A DNA stretch of 64,000 nt. Source: Cantharellus purpuraceus. Lineage: Eukaryota > Basidiomycota > Agaricomycetes > Cantharellales > Hydnaceae. Shown piece by piece: positions 1-11,688 of this stretch. The stretch lies in NCBI GenBank assembly GCA_025174535.1, contig JALBUN010000020.1:186001-250000 (forward strand), given 5' to 3'. The number at the start of each line of letters is the position of its first letter. The first letter of the stretch is position 1. The position numbers and the translations under genes are program-made. Under the pieces are notes generated by a model. It worked only from the letters and a program-made list of their open reading frames with translations. It had not been told where the DNA came from and made no database searches.

Positions 1-673
1 ATCCAGCAAAAAACAGCAAACACCCTACTTTACATCTACATCTATTACCCAATTATATAGTACAACACGATGACGGTATGAATATATGAGACCAAACAAA
101 AAGCTCACTGGCAAAGAGATGGATGGGAATGGGCAATGGGCAATGGGTGGCACGCGGCGTGTATAAGTGTGTGTGACCCATTTTGTATATGTTGGTGGTA
201 TAATGAAAAGACCGTACGACGGGAAAAAAAACGATGCCAGATGATGAGGATGATGATACAACACCAAAGAGCCATAGGCCAAGGGAAAGGGACCAGGACC
301 AGGACCAGGACCAGGACCAATATGATGCGATGTAATGTAACGTAATGTAGATCGACGTGAGACGTGCCTGAGAGTTGTTTTTGTGCTTGTGAAAAGAGAA
401 ATATGTGATATAGCGATTAGATTGGGAGAGCCTCGTATCATACCATCTTGCGACCCATGAAATCGCCGCCATCGAGGTTGCCGATCATGATATTCCGCAT
501 CAGCCCGCCCGCCGGTCCTGTCGCTCCTGTTTTTCCTCCTACAACATCCATCCAGATATCCAAGCTCCAAGCTCCAACGTCCCCTCCCCTCTCCTTCCGG
601 GAAGGGGGGGCAACAAACACCCGCACGGGCGTGCAAATGACACATCCACAAAAAACGGCAGACATTCACCCCC
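1..673. other. No gene recognised; window edge
   Basis: I see no supported coding region between the window edge and the stop codon of the epsin-like gene. This is probably the 3' flank of that minus-strand gene. A short hexanucleotide tract lies at 290-319. The open frames here are not coherent with any family I know. Confidence 0.5.
290..319. repeat. (GGACCA)5 microsatellite
   Basis: Five perfect hexamers in a row, seen directly. Reading frames across it give Gly-Pro or Trp-Ser repeats that are by-products of the tract. Confidence 0.85.
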
Positions 674-2063
674 CTAAAACTTCCTCGCACGCCTCCTCAC
701 CTCCCCCTCCCCCTCCCCCTGTAAGACACCCCCCAACTCCCCCGCCAGCCTCCTCACCTCCCACGCCACACTATCCCCCTCCTCCCTGCCCCCCTCCCTC
801 TCCCCCTCGCCCGCAACCCCCCCACCACCACCGCCCTGACGTCCCCTCCTCCCCCTCCCCTCACACGCGCGCCCCGCCACCACCCCCACGCGCTGCAACA
901 ACGCCCGCCTCGCCTCACCCGTCCAATACCGAATCGTCGCGTCCGACGCCGTCGGCAACGTCGTATTCAGCAGGAAGAGCAACTATGAGAAAAAAAATTC
1001 GAATGGAACACGTGAGGGGGGAACGGTGTGCTGGGGACGTACCTTGTATATATTCAGCCACACATCACCATCGTCATTCTCAAACCCGCCTGTGGTTGCC
1101 GATGCCGATGCCGATGTGGAACCAGATTCGAGGCAGGACAGGAGCGCTTCAAGGGCGGTGCTACAAAGCAGAATGAGTGTGTGTTATAGCAAGAGAGGGG
1201 GGAACGGAAACCCACCTGTCGTGCATGGAATCTTGGGCATCGTTATGGGATAAAAGAACGGGTGCGCATAGGGGCGGGGGGGCGGCGGGGACGTGCCAGG
1301 GGGGTTGTCCGAATACGGCGGCGGCGCTGGTGGGGAAGAGCGGGGCCTGGGGTGGCCGTGAGGGAGGAGTCGGGAGTGCAGAAGGAGCGGGGCATGCAGG
1401 ACTGTGCTGTGTCGGGTGCCGCCGGGGTGTGTGAGGGTGGGTGTGTGTGGCTGTGGTGCTGGGCGCGGAGGAGGAAGATGCCGATGAGGATGAGGATGCT
1501 GAGGAGGCCGGTGACGCCGCGCCTGTTGCTGCTGATGCCGGCGCACCGTTGGTGTACCGCCGCTGGGGGGGCGCCTGCTGGTGCTGTGACGGTTGCTGCT
1601 GCGGCTGCTGCAGCATGCCGACGACGAGCTCCGCCTCTGCGCGCACGGCGGCGCCGCGATCGAGGCGGTACGCATCGACGTGCTCAAACTGCGCAAGGCG
1701 GCGTAGGAGGGCGGCGTGCGCGGAGGCGAAGAGGGTGACTTCGGGGGAGCCGTGGCGGATGCAGTGTGCGATGGTCGTGAGGGCCTGCATGAGGGTGTGA
1801 GGTCGGCGGGGGGAGTAGGGGGACTGACGTACCTTGAGGACACGGCGCCAGTGGGGGCCTGTGGACGTGAGGGCGTCGTGGAGGACGTGGAGGACGTCTG
1901 CGCAGTGGCGTGTTTGTGTGTAGGCACGGAGTTGCTCCATGAGGGCGTGCGAGGGGCCCCAGGGGTCCGTCGAGGTGGCATCGAGTGCGCGCGTGCGGGC
2001 GTCGTAGGAGGGCGTGCCAGCGGCCGAGTGCATCGCTGAGAAGGAGGAGACGACCAGTGTCAT
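674..2063 (-). CDS. ENTH-domain (epsin-like) protein, four exons
   Basis: ENTH domains bind phosphoinositides and recruit clathrin machinery at the plasma membrane or endosomes, which is the inferred role. Exons by splice reading are 2063-1833, 1784-1216, 1160-1043 and 982-674; together they are 1,227 nt, in frame, giving 408 residues. The ENTH fold is recognised by ATSTDPWGP, then LHDALTSTGPHWRRVLK joined across intron 1 to ALTTIAHCIRHGS, then RLAQFEHVDAYRLDRGAAVR. After the domain comes a Gln/Pro/Ser/Ala-rich low-complexity segment, then a second conserved-looking stretch beginning VWLNIYK and joined to LLFLLNTTLPTASD, and a Gly/Glu/Arg-rich tail. The start is the ATG at 2063; the ATG at 2033 is an alternative. 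The frame is open further upstream to 2390, but that part has no family resemblance. The N-terminal lipid-binding helix of classic epsins is short or missing. Confidence 0.8.
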
Positions 2064-5000
2064 TATGAAGAGAGAGCGGGCAATTGAAGGAGAAGAAGAG
2101 CCGTCTGGGCGTTGTACAAATAAGGAGAGAAGAATGGTGAGTGATCGAAGAGATTTCCATATCCGAATTAGGAAACCGAGCTCGCCGACGTCTGAAGCGC
2201 ACTCTGTCGGTGTCCCCGGCCGCCCGTCGTCAACGAAAGGGATGTAGATCCACAACAGGGGACCTGCCAAGCCAACAGCTCCCCGGACGCGCCCAGGGCC
2301 CAGGGACCCCGCCTTGGCCACGACCTCCGCGACACACCCCACCACCGCATTCACGATTTCCCGCATGGCAGAGGTCATCTCGGACAGCACTCCGTCACGC
2401 GGTCACTCCGGCGCGCAGACTCCGTACGTGTATATATACAGAATGCATGTCATGTGCGCCCGGGCATTAAAACACACATTCCTCCATGCGCGCTGCTCAT
2501 ACCTCCACGTCGACACGCACTCTCATCTGGTATGGCGATCCCATCGGATGACACGGCCAACTCACTCCACAAACCCCACCTTCGCAACCAATTGCCGAAC
2601 CGGGCATACATCCCTTCCATTGCTCCCAGCATGCCACACCTCGGTAACACACACCCGGAGCTAGACAATCCTGAAACTGGGATGCAAGAACACCCCCCAC
2701 CCCAAATCCCCACCCCCCTTCCCGAACACACCGAAACATCACACGTCACCCATCACGATCAACATCACCCTCACAGATCACTCACCAACAACAACACAGA
2801 CGTCCCTTCCCAGATATATATACCAACTCCCCCCGCGATCTGTCTCGGTCTGGCAGAGTCCCGGTCTTATGTCATGGTCTGAATCCCAGTTGGAATCGAA
2901 AAGTCACTCCACGCACGCACACTATAAAATCACCATTACACATAGACCGTGACGCGTAACGTATGCCGCTCTGCTCCACAGAACACAACACAGAATACCG
3001 GGGCGAGCCGACACTCGGAAGTCCATGGTGGTGCTTTGCCTTGCCCTGCTTCTTATATCGTTTTCTTCCCCTGGTGGGGCGAATCCATGGCCACAATCTC
3101 CCATCCCGGGTTTATGACCCAACACACAAAACACAGAATACAGTATACAGAATCTCGGGGCGTCGCTGCACACAACACCAGTCGGAACTCGGGGGTCAAT
3201 GGTGCAGCCAGGTGCTCTGTTCTGCTTTTCTCCGTCTTACCCTCCCCCACATCGCGTCGTGTCCCGTATGACGACCCTTCCACGTGACGTGTGCACCATG
3301 CAACCAGTCAATTTTGTCAAATCGTGACCGCAAAAGCCCTGAGCTCAGCTCGCCACGCCAATTCCCTTGTGTCGACGGGTATGTGAGGAGGACGGATCAT
3401 CCACGGGGTTGATGCGTCGTCCATGTAATGTTTCTTTTCTGGGATGGAGATAGGGTACTACTAGCTTGTGCCGAGGGGGTGGGCTGCCTGCGATTGGCGT
3501 ATTCGAGGTGCGGGTGGGTCGCAGTTCCTCCCCCCACAACCCGGGGCTCGTACGCCTGCCGGGAAAGCGGAAAGCGGAAAACGAACATGGTGGTCGGACT
3601 GCGAAATGTATTCGACGAGGTACCACCGATACATGATGCATCGAGGCATATAATATAACTGGCCAGGTCCACAGAGTCAAGCCAGAGCCAGATGCTGATG
3701 CAAGCGTAGAGGCATGATGCCGTCTTTTCTGGATGCCAGACGCGCCCAGGTGGTGATGGATGATGATATGGATGGATTTCCAGTGGTTTTTGGGTCCGAG
3801 TCGGTAGTCTGTGGGTGGAATGAATGAGATGGTGTCTTGTGTCCTGTCGACTTCGTATAGCTGTGTGTGCCGATCATGCAATGCTTTTTTCTATCTGCCA
3901 GCTAGTCAGCGTTTATAGTTCCCGTCAATGCCCAGGCGCGCGGACCCCCCCCCACCAACTCGTCGACCTTATGCCTCGATAAACACCACGCCAAAAGGCC
4001 ATCAGCACCCTAGACAGAAAACCCAAAGATCTGATCTGTCACAAGCCGCCCACATCTTCCGTCCGACGATTCGCCTTGAACACACACTTCACGCCGGGGG
4101 ACATGAAAAAAAGGGACTGAACGGCACATGAAAAATAAGATAAAACTGACGGGAATAGAATAGCTGACTGACTGACTGACTAAACAGCATCCGCTCGTCG
4201 GTCCTTGACCCTGTTGCCGCCCACTTCATGAAGGGATATATACATGAGATACAAGATGGTCGCGTCCGAGGTGACCGACACGCACAGATGAATCACCATT
4301 CGTGGAAAATATGGCGGACCCCTTTGGATTCGAGTGTTAGATGTGGATAGAGTTCAAGTGCCCACGCTTTTTGGGTGTTGTGTGGGAGATCCGGGAATTA
4401 CAGAATTGGCGTGATGGAGGGATGAGTTGCATAATGCAAAGCAAGCCCCCTTCCCGCTGAAGCCTCCAGCGAACCCTCACCCCGTTTTTTTTAGATAGCT
4501 GGTAGCCCGGTCAGCAGCCAAGTTGGCTGAGCCAACCTATTCTAGTCATTTTCTATTTTCCGTATCAGCCATGGCGAAAGTGCTCTGTACGTGAACACAT
4601 GCTCCTAGCGCACGAACATGTCCTCCTATAAGGGTGAGAATCGCAGGCACTCAACGTTGAGTTTTTCCAGTATGAAATCACGCACGCTCCTTATCGTAGT
4701 AACCCCCCTCTTTTTATTCTTTTTTCAGCGTACTTATTTCAGCGTGCTTATTATTAAACCACGTGTATGTACATCAATAAAAAATGCATCATCCCAGACG
4801 CGGATGCTGCCCTCGCACTTCCGAGATGACCGACATACCGGCGCTTAATTTACAAGGGACATGAATGTATAGATCATGCGCCGTAACATGATGGGGTCGC
4901 GATCCTAAGGGGTTGAACGTAGGAGGGAAATATGTGATTTGGGTAACGTCACACCCACCTGCATGGAAATAGTAAAGGACACCAAAAGGTAATGCGACCG

Positions 5001-5452
5001 TAGATGGAGGCAGTGAAGGTAAGAGTTTGTTAGGCATGCGAATGTGGAAAAATAGCCTGGTGAGCGGCTATTGTGAGCCCCATCGAGTGTTCCGCGCTTT
5101 GGTGCATGTCGAACACACCCGCCATGCTTATATTTAGTTTTGGATTTTTCAGGAACAGGGAAGCTCAAATGAACGGAATATTTCCATCATGTTGTGTCTC
5201 TGTATGTTGCTTCCCCCTCTATTCATAGCGTAACATGATTTTGCTCTTTTCATGTCAAGATCCGATAGTTGTGCGGGAACTTAGGTAGTAACAAAAGCCA
5301 CAAGGCATGTGTGTATAGCAACCTGTCTACACTGAAACAAAACTATAATCGCTGTATACTTTCACAAGCTGACATCACAACACTTCAAAATCAACTCTAA
5401 ATGATGCCTGTGAGTTGCCGTCCCAATCGGTTGCGGTTGACTAATTACCATA
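2064..5452. other. About 3.4 kb without a recognised gene
   Basis: No open frame here has a recognisable domain or a convincing splice chain. A TATATATA stretch near 2430 may belong to the epsin-like gene promoter. A (TGAC)n tract sits near 4163-4182. Short related sequences (CACAGAATAC-type) recur near 2990 and 3130. It could hide a small spliced or non-coding gene that I cannot see. Confidence 0.4.
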
Positions 5453-5967
5453 CTACTCTTCAACGACTTGGTACTCAACCACAACCACTTCGTGAATCTT
5501 CTGCGTAGCATCCTCCTTAGCCGTCTGGCAATCAATGTAGTCCAAGCTAAAGGACAAGAAGCAGGTCATCAATGGGCGAGATGACAACTATCCCTAAACA
5601 AGGTACTTACGACTTGCTGGCGATTATATTGTCAATAAACTCGCTAGAAAAGCCGGCAACGAGTTCCTTTGCTTCCCTAGACAGAAATGTAGGCAAACCG
5701 ACGAACATGCACCCAAATACCAAAAAAAAACACGTACTCTTGCGTGTCGGGCTTTCCGTAATTTGCGACATGTTCCTCGTACAATCTGGCCGCTCCATAT
5801 GATGCAGCAGCCACGATCAATGCATCTGACAGTGCCTCCATCTCAGACTGCCAGTCTTGCACCTGTAGTGAAAGGAAAAAGTCAGTTGGACAGTCTAGTG
5901 CCAGTTTGCCATTAGGTACCTGGCTGTAGGGATCTGCCTCGTAGGAAGTCTCGACATACCACTCCAT
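5453..5967 (-). CDS. Small acidic hypothetical protein, four exons
   Basis: I do not recognise the family. Four exons (5967-5920, 5862-5738, 5676-5611, 5546-5453) join without breaking frame to give 333 nt, 110 residues. Each intron has clean GT-AG ends. The product starts MEWYVETSYEADPYSQ, continues with a predicted helical stretch (residues about 17-60, rich in Ala, Glu, Leu) and ends in an acidic, Val-rich tail (EVVVVEYQVVEE). No signal peptide or membrane segment is seen. The four well-formed introns argue that this is a real gene rather than a chance frame. It may be a small soluble helical protein; no function is proposed. Confidence 0.7.
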
Positions 5968-7045
5968 GGCAGGTGTGGTGTAAATAGGTATCAGTGAACT
6001 TGAAGGCAGGAAGAAGATGAGCTGAGTGGGGACGATCTGGTTGAGGGGGAGTGATTTGGTAGATGATTGAGATATATATGCTTTCTTCCTTCTTGGAGTG
6101 TCAATTTTCCCTCAGGCTGCGCTGGGGCGATCCCTCCTCCCTCTGGCTGTGCGGGAGCGCTCCCCCCTCTCTCGAATATGAAACGATGATAAGAGAGAAC
6201 CATCAGCAAATACGGAAACATCAAACTCTCAGCCGCAAATACTGAAACATCAACGCAGAAAGGGGAAAGCTGGTGAACTGACCATATCAATGTTTTTAAG
6301 CCTATCCTATCCTCTAGTTTCTTCAAGTGATTCGTCCAAAGTGCCTCAAATATTCATGCAAACCAAGAATCTGAATTGCAATGGTTCAAACGTTCAGCGC
6401 TTCAGCACTTAGACTATATCAATCAGGCACTTGTACCATGCCACATGAGCGCTAGAGCGGAGTTTGGCGCTGGCGCCGATGCAAACTGGAACTCCGTTGC
6501 ATTCTGATATGCGCGCACGGTGGTGCACTGATTAGTGAGAGCGAGTGGCCAAGGATCAGCCTGAGCGGCCAGGCGATTCACCCCACCCCAAGATTGTAGG
6601 AGGCTCAGCTGCGGTTGAAGCCAAGCTACACTGATCAGTAGCCGTTGCTGAGCCTAAAGTAGAAAGCCGACCCATACAGATACAACGTTCGTATGACAAA
6701 ACCAGGTGTGATATTGAACTTACCTGAGGTTCAGTACATACATGAAGAAGACATACAGACACCAAAAGAACAAGGAAAAAGGTGCGCCCGTAAGAATCTA
6801 CATGTACTGTAAACACCCCGAACACTAGATCCAGATCCAGACTCAGGTCCGTCCCATCCCATCATGCAAAAATAAGCCCATAAGGGAAGTCCCATAATAA
6901 GCCTGAGAGTTTTACACAAAAATATAGAATGAATGATGGCCACCTTCTCACTTGGTTGTTGCAGTGCTTCTCCATGATGTGTTGTTTACAATTCCTTCAG
7001 TTGTTGATGCGGCGTGTGCTAGAGTGAGATGGGGGTAAGGTAGCT
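5968..7045. other. Intergenic, nothing recognised
   Basis: The frames in this stretch show no domain. Two imperfect 30-base units, both beginning TCCCTC and GC-rich, follow each other near 6107-6170. The rest looks like promoter sequence of the small gene on the left and 3' flank of isocitrate dehydrogenase on the right. Confidence 0.4.
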
Positions 7046-9138
7046 TTACAGCTTTGATTTGTTCCTCGCCGCGATCTTCTCTTGCAGGCGTTTCTAAAAT
7101 GCGATGTCAGCCCCCATGAAACAACAGCAAGGACGTCAAAAGATCCCACATTAACAGCATCCATGTACTCCGTCGTAATCACCCAATGCTCGCGCTTCAT
7201 ATCTTTCCCATGAATTGCTAGCGCCAAATCCTTCGTCATTACCCCATCCACGTCAATCACCTCTACACACGCCGCCTCGAGGTCGCTGCAGAAATCGGCG
7301 AGTGCCTCATTCTGATCAAGCTTGGCACGGAACGCCAGGCCGCGCGTCCAGGCGAAGATGGACGCGACAGGGTTCGTGGATGTTTCGCGGCCCTTTTGGT
7401 GCTCGCGGTAGTGACGCGTCACGGTGCCTGTGACAACCCAAAAATATAGAGTAAGATTGAGTCTTTGGAAATCATCTTGACGGAAGACGCACCATGCGCA
7501 GCCTCAGCCTCGATCGTCTTCCCGTCAGGCGTAACAAGCTCTGACGTCATCATCCCCAGACTCCCAAACCCTTGCGCGAGGATATCGCTCTGCACATCAC
7601 CGTCGTAGTTCTTGCATGCCCACACAAAGCCGCCAGAGGATTTGATCGCTTGCGCTACCATGTCGTCGATCAATCGGTGTTCATACCAGATGCCGGCACT
7701 ATCGAATTGGGGTTTATAGTCCCTGTCGCGTGGGTCTGTCAGCAAGTGGACTGGCTTTCTATTTCTAGGGTCGACTTACTTTTCGAAGATCTCCTGGAAG
7801 ATGTCCTTGAACCTTCCGTCGTACTTCTTCAAGATCGTATTCTTAGTGGACATGTACTAAGGAACAAAACATAAAAGTCATCAGAACGCATCACGACGAA
7901 TCATTCATTAATGTAACATACCAACGGCATCTTCTTCTGAAGCGCCATCTTAAAAGAAGAGTGCGCAAATCCGGAGATAGACTAGGATTAAAGATCGAAG
8001 ATCGAAAAGAATAGAAGGAGAACATAGAAATGCTTAGGACACTACCGGTGCGGGACGCCGTGATGGGCTAGCACGCACCTCATCCGTATTGTACATGCTT
8101 AACGCAACGCCCTTTCCCTTGAAGTCATACACGTCCATTGCAATCGGGTCACCCCCGCCCTGGGGCGTGTACACGAGCTGGAGCTTTCCAGGGCCTGGCG
8201 CCACAAAGTCCGTTGCGCGATACTAAGACAGAAAAAAAATACATCAACCTCAACTTCACCGAACAAGTTAATAACGTAGACGCACTTGATCTCCGAATGC
8301 GTGACGGCCGATGACGATAGGTTTGACCCAGCCGGGTACAGGCTTTGGGATGCGCTCCAATACAATGGGCTCGCGGAACACAGTACCTCCGAGGATGTTA
8401 CGAATCTAAACGTGTATCAGTCGCGTGAAGATTTAGGAATCAATGAATGAAGGCTACAAACAGTGCCGTTAGGAGAGCGCCACATTTGCTTGAGTTTGAA
8501 TTCTTCGACACGGGCTTCGTCCGGTGTGATGGTTGCGCACTGTAATAGGAAGGTAGGTGAGGAAAAGACCTAGAATACATAATACTGAAAAGACAGACCT
8601 TGATACCGACGCTGTATTTCTGAATCGCCTTGGCAGACTCAATAGTGACCTTGTCATCGGTCTAATACCCAATTGAGCAGATCGCCGTGAATTTATAGAT
8701 ACATGAACATACAGCATCTCGGCTTTCCATTCCCAAGTCAAAGTACTTGATATCTAGCTTGAGATACGGCAAGATAAGCTGGCGTAGAGCATGTCAGACG
8801 CTATATGCGATATAGAATGTCGACGAGACTGCATACCTCTTCTCTGATTTTCTTCCAGATAATCCTCGTCATCTCATCGCCATCTAACTCGACGACCGGG
8901 TTGGCCACAACGATACGTTGATCCTGAGATGCTACACCCACGGATTAGTAGGTGTCTCAGAGACACTACGCAGTCATCGATACGACTCACCCATTGTCGA
9001 TACCGTGCTCAATAACTGTATTCGAAACGCTCTAGGTGTCCTAGAAGAAGTCTGTGTCGCTCGACACACAAGACCAAAAGATCGTGTACGAATGACGAAT
9101 AAAGCCGGGTGTCTAGGAACGACCCTGCGAGCAAACAT
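7046..9138 (-). CDS. IDP1: Isocitrate dehydrogenase [NADP], mitochondrial
   Basis: It oxidatively decarboxylates isocitrate to 2-oxoglutarate and makes NADPH. The gene has about ten short introns. Exon 1 (9138-8991) encodes an Arg-rich presequence of about 48 residues ([20 protein letters not shown]...) of the mitochondrial type. Exon 2 begins the mature enzyme with [19 protein letters not shown] and [11 protein letters not shown]. Later blocks include [62 protein letters not shown], the Tyr/Lys/Asp catalytic area [20 protein letters not shown] and [10 protein letters not shown], and the NADP-binding loop [16 protein letters not shown]. The C-terminus is [12 protein letters not shown] second in-frame ATG lies at 8994, just before intron 1, and could give a cytosolic form starting MASQDQRI. 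No peroxisomal SKL-type ending is present apart from the final residues KSKL; SKL at the very end could act as a PTS1. Confidence 0.95.
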
Positions 9139-9850
9139 CTACATAAAGGCAAAAGCAAGATTATAAGCCCTTTGCTGCCGTGCCAGGCCGGATGTCACGC
9201 GACCACGATGGGTTGCCCTCCTTCGACATGCGTTTCTCGCATATGATGCGACCGGAAGAAAGAGACGGGTCTTACCGGTATATCTCCCGGTCGTCGTCGA
9301 TAAATGCTTGCAATTGGTATTTGGCAGACCGTCCATTCTATACATCCTACCCTGGCTCAGACCCACTTTGATCCATGTGGACCCATGTCGGACCCATGTC
9401 GGACCTGTCGGCGCAACTCTCTCGCGGCAAAACATTCCCGCAGTAATGCAACAGGCACTAGCGCATCCACTGTGACCGCTCCTGACCGATTTATATGTCA
9501 TCAGTAGCATCCTGACAGTCCCACCGACTGTGAGTGTCTTGATAACCCCAGATTTATTGGCAGCAGACGTACTTGGGTGTCTTTCATCGATAACGAGAAG
9601 AGAAGCACTCGCTATAATGGACCCATGAAAGCAGAAGGCAAACAGTAAAACGCTAATATTCTACTCGCAACTTCCATAGGAACCACTGTAGGTCCTTCGG
9701 CTGCAACGCGCAGTCGGTCTATATGTCGAGGTGTCAACAAAGGACGAGGGGCTCATGTTCAGCAAGAAGGTCGTAAGTCATGTCATGGGATAACTATATA
9801 CAACAAAGCAACCTAGCGCATCTCTCCTCCAATCACATGCTAGCAATTCA
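9139..9850. other. Intergenic between IDH start and the next 3' end
   Basis: This holds the isocitrate dehydrogenase upstream region and the 3' flank of the Ser-rich gene. A short direct repeat (GACCCATGTCG units) occurs near 9371-9405. Nothing else is supported. Confidence 0.45.
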
Positions 9851-11441
9851 TCAACTCATTCCCCGTTTCCCATGGCGCTTCTTCCCGTCAGGCCCCAACG
9901 GCGATGGCACATATCCTGGAAGCCTCATTCCGCGCATTGTCGAAGACTGCGTATACACTGTTTTTTGCAGCTTCCATTCCGATTCTGGAGAAAGTGCTTT
10001 GGACGCTGGTGGAGGGTTGTAATATCGCAACGGCGCAGAGTGTGACCTGTTGTTATGACTGGTCGATGGCTGACCCGCCGCGTTCCATCCCTGAGAAGTG
10101 GAGGGCCCACGAAACTCCCGCGGGTGGTACAGGCGTATCGTTCCTGGGTTATCATCGCCATCATCTATGAGCTCATCTTCCTCGTCATCCTCAAACACAT
10201 CCGACAGGGTTGACAGTCGCGGCGACTCGGGAGCCTCATATGGATACCACGATTCTAGAATAGACTCATGTGTAGACTCATCGCTGAACTCGGAGCCGGA
10301 CGCCGTGCGAGGCTAAAACGCAGGACATCAGTCAAAAGGAGTGCAATAGTGCAAATACACGTGCCTCCTGAGATCCAAAACGTTCTCGTGTAGAGTACCC
10401 GCGTAGAGGCTCATCCCACCCCCAACTACTCCCTTCTCTCGTCCTTCCTTCCCCACTTGACACGTCCCCCAACATCCCTATATACCACCTATCCTCAAAA
10501 TCCCCTCCAGCACGAAAATCAGGTGGCGGAAGTGTCCCATATCTCGACTCAGGATCTGCGGGTTTATACCTTGATTCATACTCAGAAGCAAGAGGATCAT
10601 AATCTTTCCGAAATGGGTCATGAGGCTGGTTAAAGCGGTCCGAAAGCCGTGTGTACGATCGTGAACGAGGAAATGGACGCCGTCCATGCGGGGCGTCCCC
10701 GTCAGAAGAGGAAGAAGAAGCTGACGAAGATGGACTAGATGGCGCTTGTATAAGCAGCGTGCGTGCTTTTGGCCGTGGGGAAGACGGGATGAAGATCTCG
10801 TCCGCGTTATTAGGTGCATTGTCCAAGCTCGACGACGACGAAGAGCCGCTATAGAGAGAATCCCCTTGGCCCGATTGCTCAGCTTCTCGGTCACGTGTCT
10901 TCTGGTGGTCGACATTGGAATCACAGGTGATTGAACTCGCAGAAGAAGCACTAGCAAAGCCAATAGAGATCCCTAAGCTGTTAGACTGAAGTTCGTGGCC
11001 CCGGGAAGAAAAGGAAGAAGAAGAAGCACCATGCCCTTGTGCTTGTTCGTGTTCCTCTATCAGACGGGGATTTAGTCTCGGCTTGTGATGGATATGCCGC
11101 AAGTGACTAAGGCGCAAGGGAAGAGGAACGCTCATGGGGAAGTACTTGCCAGCTCTAGATTGAGAACTAACGCGTTTCCGCAGTGGCGAGTTTCGTGGGG
11201 ATCTGGAGCGAGTAGTGGTGTGTTGTTCCCAAGTGGCTGGACAAGTGCGTATAATGTCCTGTAGCTCTTCCTGCGGCTCTGGAGATGCACGGCACGTAGA
11301 GAGAAGTGCAGAGGAAGGTGGAAATGTGTCCGGTGCCGTCTGGTGGCTCATAGGTATGTGGCAGCCACCTTGCGACTCTCTTGGAGAAGAGAAGGGTGCG
11401 GGGCCGTCAATCACACTTGAGCAACAATCCGATGTGGTCAT
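9851..11441 (-). CDS. Ser/Pro-rich protein of unknown function, two visible exons
   Basis: The family is not recognised. Exon 1 runs from about 11441 to 10359 and exon 2 from 10312 to 9851, about 514 residues. The product is hydrophilic, with poly-Ser blocks (near SSSSSSSLDN and SSPSSSASSSSS), many Arg/Ser/Pro motifs such as RSRSPRNSP, an acidic patch FEDDEEDELIDDGDD in exon 2, and a basic C-terminus PDGKKRHGKRGMS. It has no membrane helix or signal peptide and is probably largely disordered. The donor of the intron can be read as GT at 10358 or as a GC donor six bases upstream; both keep the frame. The N-terminus is uncertain: the first ATG (11441) lies inside one copy of a 162-bp tandem duplication, so an upstream exon may exist. 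Confidence 0.65.
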
Positions 11442-11688
11442 CACGTACTTCTTCACGCTTCAAGGACTTCAAGCTGTGTCGAGATGGGTGGCGTCCAAAC
11501 ACTAAGCCGGTAGAAATAGCAAATCCCCACCTTGCGACTCTCTTGAAGAAGAGAAGGGTGCGGGGCCGTCAATCACACTTGAGCAACAATCCGATGTGGT
11601 CGTCACGTACCTCTTCACGCTTCAAGGACTTCAAGCTGTGTCGAGATGGGTGGCGTCCAAACACTAAGCGGGTAGAAATAGCAAATCC
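11365..11688. repeat. 162-bp tandem duplication, two units
   Basis: Units 11365-11526 and 11527-11688 are nearly identical, with a handful of substitutions. The length is a multiple of three, so frames are preserved through both. On the minus strand the unit overlaps the 5' end of the Ser-rich gene. It contains an AG...GTACGTG pattern that resembles a small exon with its splice sites. Confidence 0.95.

Noticed and set aside
448..1176. Long plus-strand Pro-rich frame
   Set aside because: It is the antisense shadow of Gly/Glu/Arg-rich exons of the epsin-like gene.
1262..2247. Several plus-strand frames over the epsin-like gene
   Set aside because: They are GC-rich antisense shadows of spliced minus-strand exons with a clear ENTH domain.
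2064..2390. In-frame N-terminal extension of the epsin-like protein to 409 codons
   Set aside because: The extension has no family resemblance, covers the expected promoter and leader, and the equal codon count with the spliced gene is a coincidence.
9139..9510. 123-codon minus-strand frame upstream of IDH
   Set aside because: It ends one base from the IDH start in a different frame and has no domain. It is probably chance.
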